The notes under the pieces: model-generated
Database searches by the model: none
What the model was told of the DNA's origin: nothing
Seen by the model: the letters and a program-made list of their open reading frames with translations, nothing else
Source of the DNA: Chloroflexota bacterium
Lineage (GTDB): Bacteria > Chloroflexota > UBA11872 > VXOZ01
DNA length: 64,000 bases
Direction: 5' to 3'
Assembly: GCA_022824225.1 (NCBI GenBank)
Contig: JAJEAH010000084.1
Coordinates: 1-64,000, forward strand
Program-made: the position numbers and the translations under genes
In this document: in pieces, positions 60,242 to 64,000 of the stretch
How the letters are laid out: each line of letters begins with the position of its first letter
Position numbering within the stretch: position 1 is the stretch's first letter

Positions 60242-60500
60242 GTACGCGGCCCTTCTCCGTTTGGCGGCTGGATCCACGTGAATCTGCGCTTAGCGGCGTG
60301 GACCTCAGTGTGTATTGTACCGAATGCGGCGCGCCCACTCTCTGCCCACAGCGCCCGCTACCCAGTCTGTCCGCGCGGGCAACCGGCGAGCGGGGCCGCT
60401 CTCACTTGTCCTGGGACTGCCCTGCACACCGCAATTAGCAGGTATTGGCTTAGGCTGCACAGGTTTGGGTGTCAACGTAAACGGCTGCTCCGCGAAATAT

Positions 60501-60650
60501 CACTCTGAGCAGTGCAGCCGAGTTGCCATCCTAAGCAGTGCAGCCGAAGTGTCATTCTGAGAAGTGCAGCCGAAGTGTTGTTCTGAGGGGTATAGCCAGA
60601 ACGTCATTCTGAGGAGTGCAGCCAAAATGTCATTCTGAGGAGTGCAGCGA
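60501..60650. repeat. 26-bp tandem repeat, six degenerate copies
   Basis: CATTCTGAG-type units begin at 60501, 60527, 60553, 60579, 60605 and 60631, exactly 26 nt apart. The unit is the reverse complement of the array at 45397. It leads directly into the hairpin repeat from 60633. Confidence 0.85.
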
Positions 60651-60983
60651 CGAAGAATCTAGTGTCGGGAGCACACCAGATTCCGCGTCTTTGACGAAGT
60701 CAGCGAACCCTGTTCGACGCTCCGCTCGGAATGACATTGATTGCCGTTCGGAATGACATTTGGGGTGCAGCGTTCGGTTTGGCGTGGGCGCGGGCTGCGT
60801 TCGGCGTGGCGTGGGCGCGTGCTGCGTTCGGCGTGGCATGAATGTGCGTTTCCTGTCTCTTGTCATTCCGAGCCCTGCGAGGAATCTAGCGCCCCCGCAA
60901 CGTGCCGCCCACTTGGTGCGGCTCCTTAGATTCCTCTCTGCGCTGCGCTCCGTTCGGAATGACATTGGATTAGTCGCTATGTT

Positions 60984-61063
60984 CGGAATGACATTCGATA
61001 CACCCTTCGCGCTTCCTCTTCACTCCCCCCATCCCCCCGCTTTCGACAACATACAAATGACAT
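60984..61063. repeat. Third copy of the 80-nt element
   Basis: From GGAATGACATTCGATACACC to ACAAATGACAT it matches the copies at 149-227 and 513-590 at most positions, all on the plus strand. The middle (CACTCC to CCCCGC) varies. Non-coding. Confidence 0.75.
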
Positions 61064-61305
61064 GAGAACTAGCCCAGCAAGGACTTCAAGTCTACATCTA
61101 CTAATTCCCCCGCACACCGCTCTTGCGAACATAGTCACGAGCGCCGCTCCCATTCGATTGGGGCCACCGGCGCCATTTCACTCAGGGCGGGCCCGTCGCC
61201 TGCCGTCTCACCGCTAAGACCGCTAGCGGCCGGCAGGTGACGAAACGCAAACAGCCCGGCTCACGCCAGGCTGCATTCCTTCGGGCCTCTCGGCAACGCG
61301 TCGCT

Positions 61306-63771
61306 CTAGGATTGCTCCACCAGCACGCGTACTTCCAAGCGCAACTCCTCGCCGTCGCGGTCCACCGTAATGGTATCGCCGGCGTGGAATTTCTCTGCCA
61401 GCAAGCCCTCGGCGAGTTCATTCTCAATGAGGTTCTGGATAACCCGCCGCAGCGGCCGCGCGCCGTTGTCGGGATCGTACCCCTGTTCCACCAGCAGCTC
61501 TTTCGCCTCGTCGGTGACTTCCAGCGCGATCTCCTGCTCCGTGAGCCGGGCCTGCACTTCCGCCAACTGAATGTCTACGATGTTGATGATGTCTTCCTTG
61601 GATAGGTGCCGGAAGACCACCACGCTATCCACGCGGTTTAGGAACTCAGGCCGGAAGGTCTTCTTGATTTCCGCCATCACCCGTTCCCGCATCTCTTTGT
61701 AGTACTGGGTCTCGGAGCGCAGGTCTTCGGATTCCAACCGGAAACCGATGGCGGCATCCCGCTTGATCAGGTGCGCGCCGACGTTCGAAGTCATGATGAG
61801 GATGGTATTGCGGAAGTCCACGGTACGGCCTTTGCCGTCGGTCAAGCGCCCGTCTTCCATGATTTGCAGCAATACGTTGAACACATCGGGGTGGGCTTTT
61901 TCGATCTCGTCCAAGAGCACTACCGAGTAGCTGCGGCGGCGCACGGCTTCAGTGAGTTGGCCGCCCTCTTCATAGCCCACATAGCCGGGGGGCGCGCCGA
62001 CGAGTCGAGAAATGGTGTGCTTTTCCATGTATTCCGACATGTCGAGCCGCACCATGGCGTCGCTGCTGCCGAACATAAACTCGGCGAGCGCCCGGGCCAG
62101 GTACGTCTTGCCGGAGCCGGTGGGGCCGACGAAGATGAACGAGCCTATGGGCCGCTTCGGGTCCTTGAGTCCCGCGCGGGCGCGGCGCACTGCCTTGGAG
62201 ACGTTGCTGATGGCTTCTTCCTGGCTGACAACCTTGCGGTGCAGGTTCTCTTCCATGTGCAAGAGGCGTTCCGACTCTTCCTGGGCGATGCGGGTCACCG
62301 GAATGCCGGTCCACATAGAAACGACGGTGGCTACGTCTTCCTTGGTGACCTCGGGCCACTTCTCTTCTTCGTTCGGCCAGTCGGCTTCGAGTTCTTCGAT
62401 CTTCTTGCGCAATTCCGCTTCTTTTTCTCCCAAGCCGTCCGCCGCTTCATACTGGCGGCTTTCGATGGCGTCTTCCTTCTCGCGGACGATACCGTCCAGA
62501 TCGCGCACGGCGTTGCGCAGCGCGTTGGACGTATTCGCTTGCTGGATGCGCACCCGCGAGGCGGCTTCGTCGATCAAGTCGATGGCTTTGTCCGGCAGAA
62601 AACGGTCGGTCACATAGCGGCCGGACATTTCCGCGGCCACTTTCACGGCTTCATCGATGATGTGCACCTTGTGGTGCTCTTCATAGCGTTCCTTGACGCC
62701 TTGCAGCACCTCGATCGTCTCTTCGATATCGAGCTCACGCACGTTTACGGGTTGGAAGCGCCGTTCCAGGGCCGCGTCGCGCTCGATGTACTTGCGGTAT
62801 TCGTCCAGCGTGGTCGCGCCAATGCACTGCAATTCGCCGCGGGCCAGGGCCGGTTTGAGGATATTGGCGGCGTCTACCGCGCCTTCCGCCGCGCCGGCGC
62901 CCACCAGCGTATGCAACTCATCGATGAAGAGCATGCATTCGCCGGAGCCGCGAATCTCCTCGAGAATCTTCTTGAGCCGTTCTTCGAATTCGCCGCGGTA
63001 CTTCGTGCCGGCCACCAGCGCGCCGATATCCAACGTCAGGAGGCGCTTGCCAAGCAGCGTTTCGGGCACGTCGCCGGCGATTACCCGCTGGGCTAAGCCC
63101 TCCACGATAGCCGTCTTGCCGACGCCCGGTTCGCCAATGAGGGCCGGGTTATTCTTCGTGCGGCGGGACAATATCTGCACCACGCGCTCGATTTCTTGCT
63201 CGCGTCCGATGACGGGGTCGAGCTTTTCTGCGCGCGCCGCGGCGGTGAGGTCGATGCCCATCTGGTCGATGAGGGGCGTGCGTGACGACGATTGGCGGCT
63301 GCTGCCCTCTTGCAGGGGGCGGGAAGGCTGCTGGCTTACCGCTTGGATAACTCGCTGCCGCACCTTTTCCAAACTGACGCCCAGACTCTCCAGGACGCCT
63401 GCCGCAATCCCTTCGCCTTCGCGGACCAGGCCCAACAGCAGGTGCTCGGTGCCAATGTAGTTATGTCCTAGCCGCCGGGCTTCTTCGAAACCAAGCTCGA
63501 TCACCTTCTTGGCGCGGGGCGTCAGGCTGATCTCACCCACGTTGACACGTTCACCCCGGCCGATAATGAACTCCACGGCGCTGCGGACCTTGGTAAGGTC
63601 CACGCCCATGTCGTAGAGCACCTTGGCGGCAATGCCCTCGCCTTCGCGCACCAGACCCAAGAGCAGATGTTCGGTGCCAATGTAATTATGGTTGAAGCGG
63701 TTAGCCTCTTCCTTGGCAAACATGAGTACTTGCTTGGCCCGTTCATTGTACTTGTCGTATAGGGAATTCAC
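61306..63771 (-). CDS. clpC: ATP-dependent Clp protease ATPase subunit ClpC
   Basis: This 821-residue Hsp100 unfoldase has an N-domain (about 1-145) made of two Clp_N repeats (each with [18 protein letters not shown]), AAA1 with Walker A GEPGVGKT and a [20 protein letters not shown] segment, the middle helical UVR region, and AAA2 with GPTGSGKT. It feeds proteins to ClpP. GTG 63771 after AAGGAG is the start. It precedes radA on the minus strand after a 1-kb repeat region. It may also handle tagged substrates, but no ClpP gene is present. Confidence 0.96.
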   Translation of the reverse strand: MNSLYDKYNERAKQVLMFAKEEANRFNHNYIGTEHLLLGLVREGEGIAAKVLYDMGVDLTKVRSAVEFIIGRGERVNVGEISLTPRAKKVIELGFEEARRLGHNYIGTEHLLLGLVREGEGIAAGVLESLGVSLEKVRQRVIQAVSQQPSRPLQEGSSRQSSSRTPLIDQMGIDLTAAARAEKLDPVIGREQEIERVVQILSRRTKNNPALIGEPGVGKTAIVEGLAQRVIAGDVPETLLGKRLLTLDIGALVAGTKYRGEFEERLKKILEEIRGSGECMLFIDELHTLVGAGAAEGAVDAANILKPALARGELQCIGATTLDEYRKYIERDAALERRFQPVNVRELDIEETIEVLQGVKERYEEHHKVHIIDEAVKVAAEMSGRYVTDRFLPDKAIDLIDEAASRVRIQQANTSNALRNAVRDLDGIVREKEDAIESRQYEAADGLGEKEAELRKKIEELEADWPNEEEKWPEVTKEDVATVVSMWTGIPVTRIAQEESERLLHMEENLHRKVVSQEEAISNVSKAVRRARAGLKDPKRPIGSFIFVGPTGSGKTYLARALAEFMFGSSDAMVRLDMSEYMEKHTISRLVGAPPGYVGYEEGGQLTEAVRRRSYSVVLLDEIEKAHPDVFNVLLQIMEDGRLTDGKGRTVDFRNTILIMTSNVGAHLIKRDAAIGFRLESEDLRSETQYYKEMRERVMAEIKKTFRPEFLNRVDSVVVFRHLSKEDIINIVDIQLAEVQARLTEQEIALEVTDEAKELLVEQGYDPDNGARPLRRVIQNLIENELAEGLLAEKFHAGDTITVDRDGEELRLEVRVLVEQS

Positions 63772-63878
63772 GACAATGCTCCTTGGCCCAATCGTCGCGG
63801 CATACGCAGTTTCTGAACAGAGTCTCTACCGCCTGCCGGCACCGTAGTCCACTACCGGCGCGTCCGCTTACGCTTGCC

Positions 63879-64000
63879 CTACGCTTCGTCCTCGGGGTCC
63901 TGGTCCACCTCGTCGTCCGTCTCTGCTTCACCGGCTTCCGCTTCCCGCGCCAGTTGGGCCAACTCTTCTTCGAGCTTGACCGGCGACAGGCGCATCCGAT
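63879..64000 (-). CDS. C-terminal end of a gene running out of the window
   Basis: On the minus strand a reading frame enters from 64000 and ends with TAG at 63881-63879. About 39 residues are visible, ending in a Glu/Asp-rich tail: LSPVKLEEELAQLAREAE then EAETDDEVDQDPEDEA. It is immediately upstream of clpC (107 nt). In Bacillus this place holds mcsA/mcsB, but no match can be seen from the tail. The product cannot be named. Confidence 0.5.
   Translation of the reverse strand, partial: RMRLSPVKLEEELAQLAREAEAGEAETDDEVDQDPEDEA

Larger units (their letters stand above)
60242..61305. other. Long repeat region without gene
   Basis: No gene is supported in about 1 kb. The region holds the 26-bp tandem array (60501-60650), hairpin-repeat arms (60633-60735), runs of GCGTTCGGCGTGGC-type repeats (60770-60840) and a third copy of the element also at 149-227 and 513-590. 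Confidence 0.7.

Noticed and set aside
1-64000. Prophage, plasmid or IS element
   Set aside because: No integrase, transposase, capsid, replication initiator or att-like tRNA duplication was seen; the only tRNA has no repeated 3' end nearby.

Overview
This GC-rich bacterial window is densely coded on both strands. Its blocks of dispersed palindromic repeats are interspersed with housekeeping genes, and it carries many Gfo/Idh/MocA oxidoreductases, two lipoprotein sugar-binding proteins and a Pup-ligase locus. This mix (rpsF-ssb-rpsR, PPi-type phosphofructokinase, ThiO-type thiamine pathway, GTG starts, no phage or plasmid hallmarks) suggests an uncultured or environmental bacterium. A member of the Chloroflexota is my best guess, but that is inference from gene style; there is no rRNA in the window to place it.

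Layout. 1-886: repeats only. 887-7812 (+): a fused full-length ABC exporter, tRNA-Leu(UAA), rpsF-ssb-rpsR and a membrane-anchored PPIC foldase. 7887-10001 (-): a DinG-type helicase. 10216-13291 (+): a degenerate histidine-kinase-like receptor translationally coupled to an HtrA/DegP protease, whose tail overlaps a convergent membrane-protein gene. 14178-19743 (-): an MFS permease, then a sugar-acid module (two Gfo/Idh dehydrogenases flanking a glucarate-dehydratase-like enolase). 20036-31993: a lipoprotein with fibronectin-like repeats, two paralogous orphan substrate-binding lipoproteins, two hypotheticals, another Gfo/Idh, a VanZ-like protein, a LamG protein with an inserted seven-bladed propeller, and a HigBA-type toxin-antitoxin pair with a clear operator. 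32296-43360: a DUF2851 protein, a Gfo/Idh, the thiamine operon thiG-thiE-thiS-thiO behind a TPP riboswitch and terminator, a glycosyltransferase, a P1/DmpA peptidase, a possible nuclease/winged-helix protein and a fifth Gfo/Idh.

43844-49393: purA, a DsbB/BdbC thiol oxidoreductase, a PPi-dependent phosphofructokinase paired with a TIM-barrel aldolase, and a pseudo-receiver protein. 49769-54638 (+): a nitrilase-family amidohydrolase, then dop, a short Pup-like protein ending in Gly-Gly-Glu, and pafA. This is a prokaryotic ubiquitin-like tagging locus and the most interesting part of the window; no proteasome or unfoldase gene for it lies here. 55186-63771 (-): clpC-radA-ispD-ispF-cysE-cysS, the same order as the Bacillus ctsR-clpC-cysS region minus several members. 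The window ends inside a further minus-strand gene.

The spaces between modules are filled by several families of short palindromic and tandem repeats (26, 31, 38, 103 bp units and about 80-nt hairpins), the same families recurring at both ends of the window.
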